Origin: Lachnospiraceae bacterium
GTDB lineage: Bacteria > Bacillota_A > Clostridia > Lachnospirales > Lachnospiraceae
Direction: 5' to 3'
Assembly: GCA_009774655.1 (NCBI GenBank)
Contig: VSOD01000050.1
Location: 1-15,292 of the forward strand
Length of the DNA: 15,292 nucleotides
The stretch's first letter is position 1; every line of letters begins with the position of its first letter. Shown one piece after another: positions 1 to 6,978 of the stretch. Under the pieces are notes generated by a model that was not told the DNA's origin, searched no databases, and saw only the letters and a program-made list of their open reading frames with translations. A program made the position numbers and the translations under genes.

Positions 1-167
1 TACATGAGCTTGACGATCCCTACAAGGAAGTGTTTATGCTGCGTATCCTGGGAGAACTCAAGTTCAAGGAGATTTCAGCTGTTTACGGAAAAACGGAATC
101 CTGGGCGAAGGTCACGTTTTACCGTGCAAAAAATAAACTGATCGAGCTGATGGAGGACATGGATTGA
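1..167 (+). CDS. ECF-type RNA polymerase sigma factor, C-terminal end (partial)
   Basis: This gene enters from the left edge; codons are in phase from base 3 and the TGA stop is at 165-167. About 54 residues remain. They include DDPYKEVFMLRILGELKFKE followed by ISAVYGKTESWAKVTFYRAK, which is the pattern of sigma-70 region 4: a helix-turn-helix (GELKFKEIS, then the W-x-K-V-x-F-Y-R-A recognition helix) that contacts the -35 element. The protein would direct RNA polymerase to a small regulon. The next gene encodes a zf-HC2 anti-sigma factor almost touching this stop, the usual arrangement for an ECF sigma and its inhibitor. Region 2 and the start lie outside the window, so the subgroup cannot be named. 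The family call is inference from the region-4 pattern plus the neighbour. Confidence 0.82.
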   Translation, partial: HELDDPYKEVFMLRILGELKFKEISAVYGKTESWAKVTFYRAKNKLIELMEDMD

Positions 168-193
168 AAGCAGAGAAGGAGTATGATAGCAAA

Positions 194-892
194 ATGAGAA
201 TTAGTTGTGAGATGGTAGAAGATCTGCTTCCGCTCTATCTGGATGACAGCTGTTCTAAGGACAGCCGGATTGCCGTAGAAGAGCATCTCAGAGCGTGTCA
301 GGACTGCAGTGACAAGCTGTCCAGAATGCAGAGCGATATCATGGATGACAGGCAGGAGCCGGCAGAAAGACCGGAGCCGGATCTGACGGAGCTTGCGGAA
401 AAGATCAGGCGGCATCGCATCCGTGTGGCCGGATTTGCAGTGCTGGCCATTATGATGTTGTCCGTCCTGTTGACGCTCGGTTACCTGACCGTTCAGGATA
501 TGTACAGCCAGATGCATCCTTATGTCCCTGAGGTAGAAGAGGGAACACAGAATCTTGCGGCAGGTGCGTGGGAGATGAGAGCAGAACAGATCGAACAGTC
601 TGTTTTTTATACCAATAATACGCAGATCAAAGTAAGTGTACAGGCGGGAGAGGGCTTTCAGGGTACGGGGACGATCAAACTGTGGAATATGATCTATAAA
701 GATGACTTTATCCAGACAGCGGATGTGGAGGGAGCAGCCGATTCGGTGCTGTTTACGGGTCTTTCCAGTGCGGACCGCTACAAAATAACCTGTGAGGGGC
801 TGGACGGGGCGGTGCTCACCGTGAGCGATGGACGTTCGGTCAGTTTCTGGAAGAGTCTGAAATCTGTACTGCGGGATATTGTTTTATATTGA
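194..892 (+). CDS. zf-HC2 anti-sigma factor, single-pass membrane protein
   Basis: This is probably the inhibitor of the sigma factor encoded just upstream. From the ATG at 194 it is 232 aa. The N-terminus has the zinc-binding anti-sigma pattern: Cys5 in MRISCE, then H31-x3-C35-x2-C38 in EEHLRACQDC, with the family-typical DLLPLYLDD between them. One membrane segment (about residues 76-99, GFAVLAIMMLSVLLTLGYLTV) separates this cytoplasmic domain from an extracytoplasmic part of about 130 residues that I do not recognise and that may sense a signal. Two starts are possible. TTG at 164 overlaps the sigma stop and has GGAGG at 152-156, seven bases away. ATG at 194 has AAGGAG at 176-181, about 12 bases away. 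I chose 194 because family members usually begin M-x-I-S-C. Function is inferred from domain and synteny. Confidence 0.85.
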   Translation: MRISCEMVEDLLPLYLDDSCSKDSRIAVEEHLRACQDCSDKLSRMQSDIMDDRQEPAERPEPDLTELAEKIRRHRIRVAGFAVLAIMMLSVLLTLGYLTVQDMYSQMHPYVPEVEEGTQNLAAGAWEMRAEQIEQSVFYTNNTQIKVSVQAGEGFQGTGTIKLWNMIYKDDFIQTADVEGAADSVLFTGLSSADRYKITCEGLDGAVLTVSDGRSVSFWKSLKSVLRDIVLY

Positions 893-916
893 AAAAAAGA
901 CGAAAGGAGCCTGGTT

Positions 917-1687
917 ATGGCAGTATATACGATTGTTTTCAGCCCCACGGGCGGGACGAAAAAGGCGGCAGATTTATTTGCGGAGGCATTCTGCAAGGAC
1001 TATGTGACGATCGATCTTACAGAGCGGGGCAGAGATTTTTCAAAGGACTCATTTGTGCAGGAAGATATCTGTATCGTGGCAGTTCCGTCGTATGGTGGCA
1101 GGGTTCCTGATGCTGCCGTTTCGCGGCTGCGGCAGATGAAAGGCAACGGTGCCGGAGCGATCCTTATGGTGGTCTATGGAAACCGGGATTATGACGATAC
1201 ACTGGTGGAATTGCAGGATACGCTGACAGACGCCGGATTTTCCTGTGTGGCGGCTGTGGCGTCGATTGCCGAGCATTCCATAATGCGGCAGTTTGCCACC
1301 GGGCGGCCGGATGCGCAGGACGCGCAGGAACTGTCAGATTTTGCAGGGCAGATTCGGAGGAAGATGGAGGAAGGCACCGGATCGGGAAAAGTAGTTCTGC
1401 CGGGGAACCATCCCTACAAAAGCTACGGCGGTGTTCCCATGAAACCGCAGGCCGGCAAATCCTGTACCCGTTGCGGACGATGCGAAAGAGAGTGTCCGGT
1501 GGGAGCGATCCGTGCGGATGATCCGACGGTAACGGACAATGCCGCCTGCATTTCCTGTATGCGTTGCATTGCCGTCTGCCCGCAGAAGGCCAGAAGCGTG
1601 AGTAAGGTGCTGCTTGCTGCCGGCAGTATGAAATTGAAGAAGGAATGCAGCGGCTATAAGAGAAATGAAGTATTTCTGCCGCGTTGA
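917..1687 (+). CDS. EFR1-family flavodoxin-like/4Fe-4S ferredoxin protein
   Basis: 256 aa, with AAAGGAG at 903-909 before the ATG. The N-terminal half is flavodoxin-like: beta strand VYTIVFSP, then a phosphate-binding-type loop SPTGGTKKAA (residues 9-18), and a second strand ICIVAVPSYGGRVPD (51-65). The C-terminal part carries two complete bacterial ferredoxin motifs, C183-x2-C186-x2-C189-x3-C193-P and C211-x2-C214-x2-C217-x3-C221-P, each expected to hold a [4Fe-4S] cluster. No signal peptide or membrane segment is seen, so it should act in the cytoplasm as an electron carrier between flavin and iron-sulfur partners. The physiological partner is not known for this family. It begins 24 bp after the anti-sigma gene with no terminator between, so it may be co-transcribed and belong to the sigma regulon; that is inference. 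Confidence 0.88.
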   Translation: MAVYTIVFSPTGGTKKAADLFAEAFCKDYVTIDLTERGRDFSKDSFVQEDICIVAVPSYGGRVPDAAVSRLRQMKGNGAGAILMVVYGNRDYDDTLVELQDTLTDAGFSCVAAVASIAEHSIMRQFATGRPDAQDAQELSDFAGQIRRKMEEGTGSGKVVLPGNHPYKSYGGVPMKPQAGKSCTRCGRCERECPVGAIRADDPTVTDNAACISCMRCIAVCPQKARSVSKVLLAAGSMKLKKECSGYKRNEVFLPR

Positions 1688-1713
1688 CCGTACATTGTCC
1701 CATGCCGTATAGA
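1684..1713 (+). promoter_or_regulatory. Predicted sigma-A promoter for the 219-aa protein gene
   Basis: TTGACC (1684-1689), 18-base spacer, TATAGA (1708-1713). The -35 overlaps the stop codon of the ferredoxin gene. Transcription would start near 1720, giving a leader of about 65 bases. A small inverted repeat, GTTCAA (1719-1724) with TTGAAC (1737-1742), lies at the start of that leader. Confidence 0.6.
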
Positions 1714-1785
1714 AAACAGTTCAAGACAGAGCCTCTTTGAACGATATATACTACAGACACAGAAAAACGGCAGGGAGGGTTTCGT

Positions 1786-2445
1786 ATGAATGTAACAATG
1801 AATTCCGGTAACACACGTTTTTCTTCCATGAGAGCGGTTCGTTTTGCATCGGCGAAGGAAGAAGGCGGGGTAAAATCAAATACTTCAAACAGAGATCAGG
1901 TAACAATATCACAGGAGGGACGTGATAACCTGGAAGTTATGGTTGATAAAACGGTGGATAAGCTGAGCGCGATGACGAAAGAAGAGTTCATGGATATGCT
2001 CAGGCAATGGCAGGAGGAGAATCAGCCTGAACTGGAGGTAGATCCTTATTATGATGTGGATCCGGACGGTTCTATTGCCAATAAGATTTATTTTGAATCC
2101 TATCTGGGACAGTTGATGGAGCAGGAAGAGAATATCAAGTGTTATTATGCGGATGCCTATCAGGAAGCAGTCTCGGCCCCGATCGACAGTCTGGCGTTTA
2201 TTACCAGAAAATATCTGAACGATCAGTCGAAGTACTTTGCTCATAGTATGCCGGCGCAGGAGCGCAAGTGGGCATTTCATCAGCTAAGTGCAATGCTGAC
2301 AGGCGCCCATGTGGGGCTGAACGATCCCTATGCACTGGCGGCGTATGGCGGAACAAAGACGGTCGATGAACTGGATAAGATCGCGAAACAGGTGGTTAAA
2401 GGCAAGCTGGATGCGCTCATCAAAGAGAAGAAGGAAAAAGGCTGA
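1786..2445 (+). CDS. Hypothetical protein, 219 aa, soluble
   Basis: I do not recognise this protein. The start is well supported: GGGAGGG at 1773-1779 precedes the ATG, and a good promoter lies 70 bases upstream. The first 35 residues are rich in Ser, Asn and Arg and look disordered. Next comes NRDQVTISQEGRDNLEVMVD (about 35-54), a D-x-V-x-I-S-x-E-x-R type motif that I associate loosely with uncharacterised clostridial proteins. After it come acidic helices (MTKEEFMDMLRQWQEENQPE), an acidic stretch DPYYDVDPDG, and a long alpha-helical C-terminal half ending in a Lys/Glu-rich tail (KGKLDALIKEKKEKG). There is one cysteine, no signal peptide and no membrane segment. It stands alone between its own promoter and a strong terminator, so context gives no function. 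Confidence 0.8.
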   Translation: MNVTMNSGNTRFSSMRAVRFASAKEEGGVKSNTSNRDQVTISQEGRDNLEVMVDKTVDKLSAMTKEEFMDMLRQWQEENQPELEVDPYYDVDPDGSIANKIYFESYLGQLMEQEENIKCYYADAYQEAVSAPIDSLAFITRKYLNDQSKYFAHSMPAQERKWAFHQLSAMLTGAHVGLNDPYALAAYGGTKTVDELDKIAKQVVKGKLDALIKEKKEKG

Positions 2446-2464
2446 CACAGGGCAGCCTTTTTCC
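2433..2464. terminator. Bidirectional intrinsic terminator between convergent genes
   Basis: A perfect 12-bp stem, GGAAAAAGGCTG (2433-2444) against CAGCCTTTTTCC (2453-2464), with an 8-base loop. Because the outer stem is A5 on one arm and T5 on the other, a T run follows the GC core on either strand, so it can end both the 219-aa protein gene (stop at 2443-2445, inside the hairpin) and metF from the other side (stop at 2478). Confidence 0.85.
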
Positions 2465-2477
2465 TGTCCGGCCTGTT

Positions 2478-3335
2478 CTATAACTGTCTGCAGATCTCGG
2501 TCGTAGTCTTGACCTTATTCATGGAATAAATGTGAATACCGTCCACACCGTGTTCTCTGAGATCACGGATCTGGCGCACCGCATAGTCTATGCCGGCTTT
2601 GCGCATGTCTTCCTTATCGTCCCCGTAGGTGGCGATGATGTCCGCCAGAGCCTTCGGCACGGAAGAGCCGGAGAGAGACACGGTGGTGCCCAGCTGTTTG
2701 GCAGTGGTGATGGGCATGATGCCGGCGTGGATCGGAACACGGATCCCCATTGCATGTGCCTTGTCAAGGAAACGATAGAAAAAAGTGTTGTCAAAGAACA
2801 TCTGGGAGACCAGGGATGTGACGCCGGCCTCAACTTTTTCCTTCAGATGTCTCAGGTCTTCTTCCAGACTCGGCGCCTCAAAGTGTTTCTCCGGATAGCA
2901 GGCGCCGGAAATCTGCAGACCCGTATGCTCCTTCAAATGACGTACCAGATCCGTGGCATAGTAAAATTCACGGCTGTCAAACTGTTCGTCGCTCATGGAC
3001 TGGGGCCTGTCTCCGCGCAGCGCCAGTACATGGTTTACCCCGGCTTCCTGCAGCGCCTCACAGTTCCTGTGCAGATCTTCTTTCGTGAAACCAACGCAGG
3101 TAATGTGGGCGATGGCATCAATCTGCAGCTGCTGCCTGATATAAGATGTGATCTCTATCGTCTTACCCGCCCGGGAACCGCCCGCGCCGTAGGTACAGCT
3201 GATAAAATCAGGACGCAGCTCAGCCAGTTGCTGCAGAATGGGATACACATTGTCGAATTCATCGTCTTTCTTGGGAGGAAATACCTCGAAGGAGAGACCG
3301 GTTTTGTTGTTTGTCGTCGTCGTAGTCTGTGTCAT
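2478..3335 (-). CDS. metF: 5,10-methylenetetrahydrofolate reductase
   Basis: 285 aa, a usual bacterial MetF length. The enzyme reduces 5,10-methylene-THF to 5-methyl-THF with a flavin cofactor, supplying the methyl group for methionine (and, in acetogens, the Wood-Ljungdahl methyl branch). Family motifs are in order: FEVFPPK (16-22, with the catalytic-type Glu17), TYGAGGS (48-54), HITC (77-80), and LALRGD (104-109, with the Asp that contacts flavin N1 in characterised enzymes). The 10-12 residues before them are odd: a Thr run (TQTTTTTNN) encoded by ACG/ACA repeats. An in-frame TAA lies five codons upstream, so the ATG at 3335 is the farthest possible start, yet it has no clear Shine-Dalgarno site; the nearest good match (AAAGGAAG, minus strand 3383-3376) is about 40 bases away. 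No partner gene is adjacent, and no SAM riboswitch was recognised in the leader. Confidence 0.93.
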   Translation of the reverse strand: MTQTTTTTNNKTGLSFEVFPPKKDDEFDNVYPILQQLAELRPDFISCTYGAGGSRAGKTIEITSYIRQQLQIDAIAHITCVGFTKEDLHRNCEALQEAGVNHVLALRGDRPQSMSDEQFDSREFYYATDLVRHLKEHTGLQISGACYPEKHFEAPSLEEDLRHLKEKVEAGVTSLVSQMFFDNTFFYRFLDKAHAMGIRVPIHAGIMPITTAKQLGTTVSLSGSSVPKALADIIATYGDDKEDMRKAGIDYAVRQIRDLREHGVDGIHIYSMNKVKTTTEICRQL

Positions 3336-3418
3336 ATGCGTGTATTGTTACTTTATGCTGATAGTGTAGTAACGTCTTCCTTTCTGTGATTTGTTCTTCT
3401 TGCTTTTGTACTCAAAAT

Positions 3419-3447
3419 ATCGTAACATAAATTTAAGATACAGGCAA
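3419..3447 (-). promoter_or_regulatory. Predicted metF promoter (minus strand)
   Basis: Read on the minus strand: TTGCCT (3447-3442), 17-base spacer, TACGAT (3424-3419). This would start transcription near 3412 and leave a leader of about 75 bases before the metF ATG. It sits in the 188-bp divergent gap shared with the MoxR-type gene. Confidence 0.5.
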
Positions 3448-3477
3448 GAAACGAAATTATGACGTATTGGAAAGGGA

Positions 3478-3508
3478 GTAACAGGAAAGACAAAAGTTTT
3501 CCTGTTAC
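3478..3508. repeat. 11-bp inverted repeat just upstream of the MoxR gene
   Basis: GTAACAGGAAA (3478-3488) and TTTCCTGTTAC (3498-3508) are perfect reverse complements around a 9-base centre. The right arm ends two bases before the AAAGGAA ribosome site (3510-3516) of the ATPase gene. It could be an operator or, if transcribed, a leader hairpin near the ribosome site. It has only a short T run and does not look like a terminator. Confidence 0.7.
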
Positions 3509-3523
3509 GAAAGGAAATTGGAA

Positions 3524-4348
3524 ATGAGTGAACAGAACAAGAATTTCAGCAGCACTGCCGACTATGTTGCATCCGAGCAGCTTCTGGCAAGCGTCAATGT
3601 GGCGATTGCCCTGCAGAAGCCATTGCTCGTGAAAGGTGAGCCGGGCACGGGCAAGACGATGCTGGCGCAGGCGATCGCCAATTCCCTTGGGAAGAAGCTG
3701 ATCATCTGGAATATAAAATCCACCACCAAGGCACAGGATGGTCTGTATATGTACGATACGATTCAGAGACTGTACGACGGTCAGTTCGGTGAGGAGGGCG
3801 TCAATGATATCGCCCGTTATATCAAGCTGGGCAAGCTGGGAGAGGCTTTTGAGTCGGAGGAGCAGGTGATCCTGCTGATCGACGAGATCGACAAGGCGGA
3901 TCTGGAATTCCCCAACGATCTTCTCTGGGAGCTGGATCAGATGGAATTCTACATTCATGAGACGAAGAGAACGGTGAAGGCGAAGCACAGGCCCATCGTT
4001 ATCATTACTTCCAATGCGGAGAAGGAGCTGCCGGATGCTTTCCTGCGCAGATGTATCTTCCATTATATTGATTTCCCGGATCAGACGCTGATGGAGGAGA
4101 TCGTGCGCACCCACTATCCGGACGTGGAGGATAAGCTGTTGAAGGATGCCATGGAGGCTTTTTACTGGATCCGCTCCATGAAAGATATCCGCAAGAAACC
4201 AAGCACATCGGAGCTGATCGACTGGATCAACGCCCTGCAGATCGGCGGTATCCCGACGGATAAGCTGCGCTCGGAGCTTCCTTTTATCGGGGTAGTGGTG
4301 AAGAAGGATGAGGATCTGGAGACGGTAAAGAACAGGCGGGAATTCTAA
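3524..4348 (+). CDS. MoxR-family AAA+ ATPase
   Basis: 274 aa. The ATG at 3524 has AAAGGAA eight bases upstream; an in-frame TTG two codons earlier is less likely. Visible AAA+ elements are Walker A GEPGTGKT (38-45), Walker B LLIDEID with D120-E121, a sensor-1-type Asn in IITSNAEKE (about N164), and a downstream arginine pair in DAFLRRC that may supply the arginine finger. The C-terminal lid includes KKPSTSELIDWINALQIGG. MoxR ATPases act as chaperone-like machines, usually with a VWA-domain partner, to mature or insert cofactors into client complexes. The next gene, 43 bp on, encodes such a VWA protein. No client gene is evident nearby (a metF lies divergently), so the target is unknown. Confidence 0.9.
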   Translation: MSEQNKNFSSTADYVASEQLLASVNVAIALQKPLLVKGEPGTGKTMLAQAIANSLGKKLIIWNIKSTTKAQDGLYMYDTIQRLYDGQFGEEGVNDIARYIKLGKLGEAFESEEQVILLIDEIDKADLEFPNDLLWELDQMEFYIHETKRTVKAKHRPIVIITSNAEKELPDAFLRRCIFHYIDFPDQTLMEEIVRTHYPDVEDKLLKDAMEAFYWIRSMKDIRKKPSTSELIDWINALQIGGIPTDKLRSELPFIGVVVKKDEDLETVKNRREF

Positions 4349-4391
4349 ACGGGAACCGATACAGGAATGAATACAGGAAAAGGAAATATTT

Positions 4392-5588
4392 ATGTTCAGT
4401 AAATTTTTCTATACATTAAAAGATAAGGGACTGGATGTGTCCTTAAGCGAATGGCTGACGCTGCAGGATGCGCTGAATCAGGGACTGTGCAACAGCAGCC
4501 TGACGGAATTCTATTACGTGGCACGGATGATCCTGGTGAAGTCGGAGACCGAGTTTGACAAGTTCGATATGGCTTTCGACGAGGTGTTCAAGGGGATACA
4601 GTCGGAGAATGAGGTCGGCAAGAATATGATGCGCTGGCTGGATAAGCCGGAGATGCAGGAAGTCTTCGAGGAAATCCGCCACGAGATGAATCAGGAAGTG
4701 ATCCAGGTGGATAAGGAGGATGTGGAGAACACCTTCAAAGAGCGCCTGCGGGATCAGAACGAGGAGCACAACGGCGGCAGTCACTGGATCGGCACCATGG
4801 GTAAGACGTCTTTCGGTAATCTGGGCGGTAACATGGGCGGCATCCGGGTCGGCGGCACCACCGGCTACCAGTCTGCGTTTCAGGTGGTGGGAGCCAGGAA
4901 ATACCGTGACTTCCGCAATGACAAGGTGCTGGACAACAGGCAGTTCCAGATGGCGCTGCGGAAGCTGCGACAGTTTTCATCGAAGCTTGATATCCCGGAG
5001 ACGGAGCTGGATATTAACGGTACGGTGGATGCCACCTGCAACAACGGCGGCTGCCTGCAGATCGTGATGGAGAAGCCGCGCAAGAATGCGGTAAAGCTCC
5101 TGCTGCTCATGGATTCGGGCGGGACGATGATCCCCTATACGACGCTTTTGAATGAACTGTTTCATTCTGTCTATAAATCCAATCACTATAAGGATGTGAA
5201 GACCTACTTTTTCCATAACTGCATCTACTCCAACCTCTATAAGACACCGGAGTGTGAGAACGGGGACTGGATCGAGACGGAATGGATGTTCCGCAATCTG
5301 GACAGCGATTACAAGGTGATCATCGTGGGCGATGCGGCCATGGCGCCGGAAGAACTGTATTCCACATCGGGCAATTACAGGGGGCCAAACGGCGGCCTGT
5401 CCGGTATGGAGTGGCTGCAGCTTATGAAGCGGCATTACAAGAAGATCGTCTGGCTGAATCCGAAGATGGCGCCGGGCCATGCGCCCTGGCGGGAGGCGGA
5501 GACGGCCATCAAGGGGATGTTCCCCATGTATAAACTGACGGTGGACGGGCTCAATCAGGCCATGATCAAGTTGATGGTAAACCGCTAG
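4392..5588 (+). CDS. VWA-domain (CoxE-like) protein, partner of the MoxR ATPase
   Basis: 398 aa; AGGAAAAGGAAA at 4375-4386 precedes the ATG. The N-terminal 110 residues are helical (FFYTLKDKGLDVSLSEWLTL is typical of CoxE/YehP-like partners of MoxR ATPases). A glycine-rich stretch around 130-165 (TSFGNLGGNMGGIRVGG) follows, then a VWA fold from about residue 235. The metal-ion site is altered: where a canonical MIDAS reads DxSxS, this has D241-S-G-G-T245, with Gly at the first Ser and Thr at the second. Later core strands VIIVGDAAMAPEEL and KKIVWLNPKMAPGH are present. No signal peptide or membrane segment is seen, so it is probably cytoplasmic and works with the preceding ATPase on an unknown client. 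The pairing is established for the families; the specific role here is inference. Confidence 0.85.
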   Translation: MFSKFFYTLKDKGLDVSLSEWLTLQDALNQGLCNSSLTEFYYVARMILVKSETEFDKFDMAFDEVFKGIQSENEVGKNMMRWLDKPEMQEVFEEIRHEMNQEVIQVDKEDVENTFKERLRDQNEEHNGGSHWIGTMGKTSFGNLGGNMGGIRVGGTTGYQSAFQVVGARKYRDFRNDKVLDNRQFQMALRKLRQFSSKLDIPETELDINGTVDATCNNGGCLQIVMEKPRKNAVKLLLLMDSGGTMIPYTTLLNELFHSVYKSNHYKDVKTYFFHNCIYSNLYKTPECENGDWIETEWMFRNLDSDYKVIIVGDAAMAPEELYSTSGNYRGPNGGLSGMEWLQLMKRHYKKIVWLNPKMAPGHAPWREAETAIKGMFPMYKLTVDGLNQAMIKLMVNR

Positions 5589-5620
5589 CGCGGTGGGACT
5601 GCTTTCTGTGTCCGTTTTTT
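5581..5620 (+). terminator. Weak candidate terminator after the VWA gene
   Basis: ACCGC-TAGC-GCGGT (5581-5594) overlaps the stop codon, and a second short stem GGAC (5596-5599)/GTCC (5610-5613) is followed by GTTTTTT (5614-5620). Each stem is only 4-5 bp, so termination here is uncertain. Confidence 0.35.
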
Positions 5621-5705
5621 GCATGATATGCTCTAAATGATTTCCGGATCATGTTTTGCTGCATGGTCAGAGGAAGCATTTAGGGCATTTTTCGAGGGAA
5701 AAGGT

Positions 5706-6869
5706 ATGAACTGGGATTACTTTCTGCGGCAGTGGGGCAGGATATTCCACTGCAATATTTATCTCGTGGAGCGGCATGACAGCATACGGCAGGTATACGG
5801 GGAGCAGTCTCTTGAGAATGAGAAGGCGCCGTTTCCGGAAGAGCCGGCGTTTCGGAGGCTGCTGACAGGCGGGCAGACGGAGGCGCGTCCCGTCCTGTAC
5901 GGTGAAGAGGAGTCTGTGCTTTATGCCGTACTGCCTTTTTATGAAAAAAGGCTGGTGATGGGTCCGGCAGCTCCCGGGGAAAAGAATGAGTTTGCCGCCG
6001 GCGTGCTGGCGCTTTGGCACAGCATGACAGGGCAGGAGTTAATGACGGAGGAGCTGTGGCAGCAAAAAGAACCGGCGGGAGCGGAGATCCGGGAGGCCAG
6101 AGCCAACGTGCAGGAAGTGATCTTCCAGCGGCAGGAGACGGAGCTGCCGCATAATCCATACGAACAGGAAAGGCGGGAAATGGACAGCATCCGCAGGGGC
6201 GACCGGGAAATGCTGCGGCGCAGCCTGCAGGAGACTTACCGCGGGGAAGTAGGACAGCTTTCCAGGGATGCGCTGCGGCAGGCAAAGAATATAGCAATCT
6301 GCGTCGTGACGCTGGCTTCCCGGGCAGCCATTGAAGGGGGAGTGCTGCCGGAGGAGGCCTTTTCCATGGTGGACGGTTATATTCTGGAAATAGAGGAAAT
6401 GACAGATCCCCATAAGATCGAAGCGGCCATGCGGCAGGCGGAATTTGAACTTGCGGAGCGGGTGGAAGCCGTTCATGCCACGAAAGAGCGGAATGAGCTG
6501 ATCGAGCGAACGAAGAACCATATTTTCCAGAACCTGCACAGCGAGATCGTGATCGGGGAGATCGGGCATCAGATCGGCGTGTCTGCGGCCTGGCTTTCCG
6601 CGCTTTTCCACCGGGTGGAGGGGGTGACGATCCAGCAGTACATCCGCCGTGAGAAGATCCGGCTGGCGCAGAACCTGCTCCGCTATTCGGATTATGATGT
6701 AAAAAGTATCGCCAACTATCTGGCCTTCTGTTCCCAGAGTCATTTCGGAAAAGCCTTCAAGGAACAGACAGGCATGACACCGACCAGCTATCGGGCAAAA
6801 TACGGAAATACGCAAAAAAATGAAAATATGCAAAAAAATAAAAATATACAAAGAAACAAAAATACATGA
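5706..6869 (+). CDS. AraC-family transcriptional regulator
   Basis: 387 aa from the ATG at 5706, which has GAGGG (5694-5698) seven bases upstream; the longer reading from ATG 5637 has no ribosome site. The N-terminal ~260 residues are a sensor/dimer region I cannot assign to a family. The C-terminal domain (about 264-365) is a double helix-turn-helix of the AraC type: IVIGEIGHQIGVSAAWLSAL, then the family signature ending SIANYLAFCSQSHFGKAFKE and GMTPTSYRAKYG. A three-copy hexapeptide tail (see repeat at 6810-6863) follows the domain. It lies about 110 bp before a GH42 beta-galactosidase gene on the same strand, so it probably regulates uptake or use of a galactoside; this is inference from position. 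No sugar transporter is in the window. Confidence 0.9.
   Translation: MNWDYFLRQWGRIFHCNIYLVERHDSIRQVYGEQSLENEKAPFPEEPAFRRLLTGGQTEARPVLYGEEESVLYAVLPFYEKRLVMGPAAPGEKNEFAAGVLALWHSMTGQELMTEELWQQKEPAGAEIREARANVQEVIFQRQETELPHNPYEQERREMDSIRRGDREMLRRSLQETYRGEVGQLSRDALRQAKNIAICVVTLASRAAIEGGVLPEEAFSMVDGYILEIEEMTDPHKIEAAMRQAEFELAERVEAVHATKERNELIERTKNHIFQNLHSEIVIGEIGHQIGVSAAWLSALFHRVEGVTIQQYIRREKIRLAQNLLRYSDYDVKSIANYLAFCSQSHFGKAFKEQTGMTPTSYRAKYGNTQKNENMQKNKNIQRNKNT
6810..6863 (+). repeat. 18-bp x 3 in-frame tandem repeat at the 3' end of the AraC gene
   Basis: Three units of 18 bp: ACGCAAAAAAATGAAAAT (6810-6827), ATGCAAAAAAATAAAAAT (6828-6845), ATACAAAGAAACAAAAAT (6846-6863). They encode TQKNEN-MQKNKN-IQRNKN, just before the final Thr and stop. 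The tract is extremely A-rich compared with the rest of the gene and lies beyond the helix-turn-helix domain. Confidence 0.9.
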
Positions 6870-6978
6870 TAATTACATGAAATAGATGATATATCCTGCC
6901 GCGCTTCTGTGCTATCCTGTTTTTACCATGCAGCAATATAGTGGAATCTGGAACAGAAAGGATAACAGGAAAGAGAAG

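Noticed and set aside
1164..1829. 221-codon minus-strand open frame opposite the ferredoxin gene
   Set aside because: Opposite a gene with two perfect ferredoxin motifs; Pro/Ser/Arg-rich translation typical of antisense frames, and no ribosome site.
2532..3389. Long plus-strand open frame opposite metF
   Set aside because: It has the same extent as the metF gene on the other strand, shows no protein family pattern and no ribosome site; it is an antisense shadow.
3336..3411. SAM riboswitch or other methionine leader before metF
   Set aside because: The predicted leader is only about 75 bases and I found neither the conserved riboswitch core nor a terminator.
3353..4114. 253-codon minus-strand open frame between metF and the MoxR gene
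   Set aside because: Mostly opposite the MoxR ATPase gene and without family features; the divergent gap is better explained by the metF promoter and leader.
5637..5705. Longer start of the AraC regulator
   Set aside because: No ribosome site before the ATG at 5637, whereas GAGGG precedes the ATG at 5706 at the right distance.
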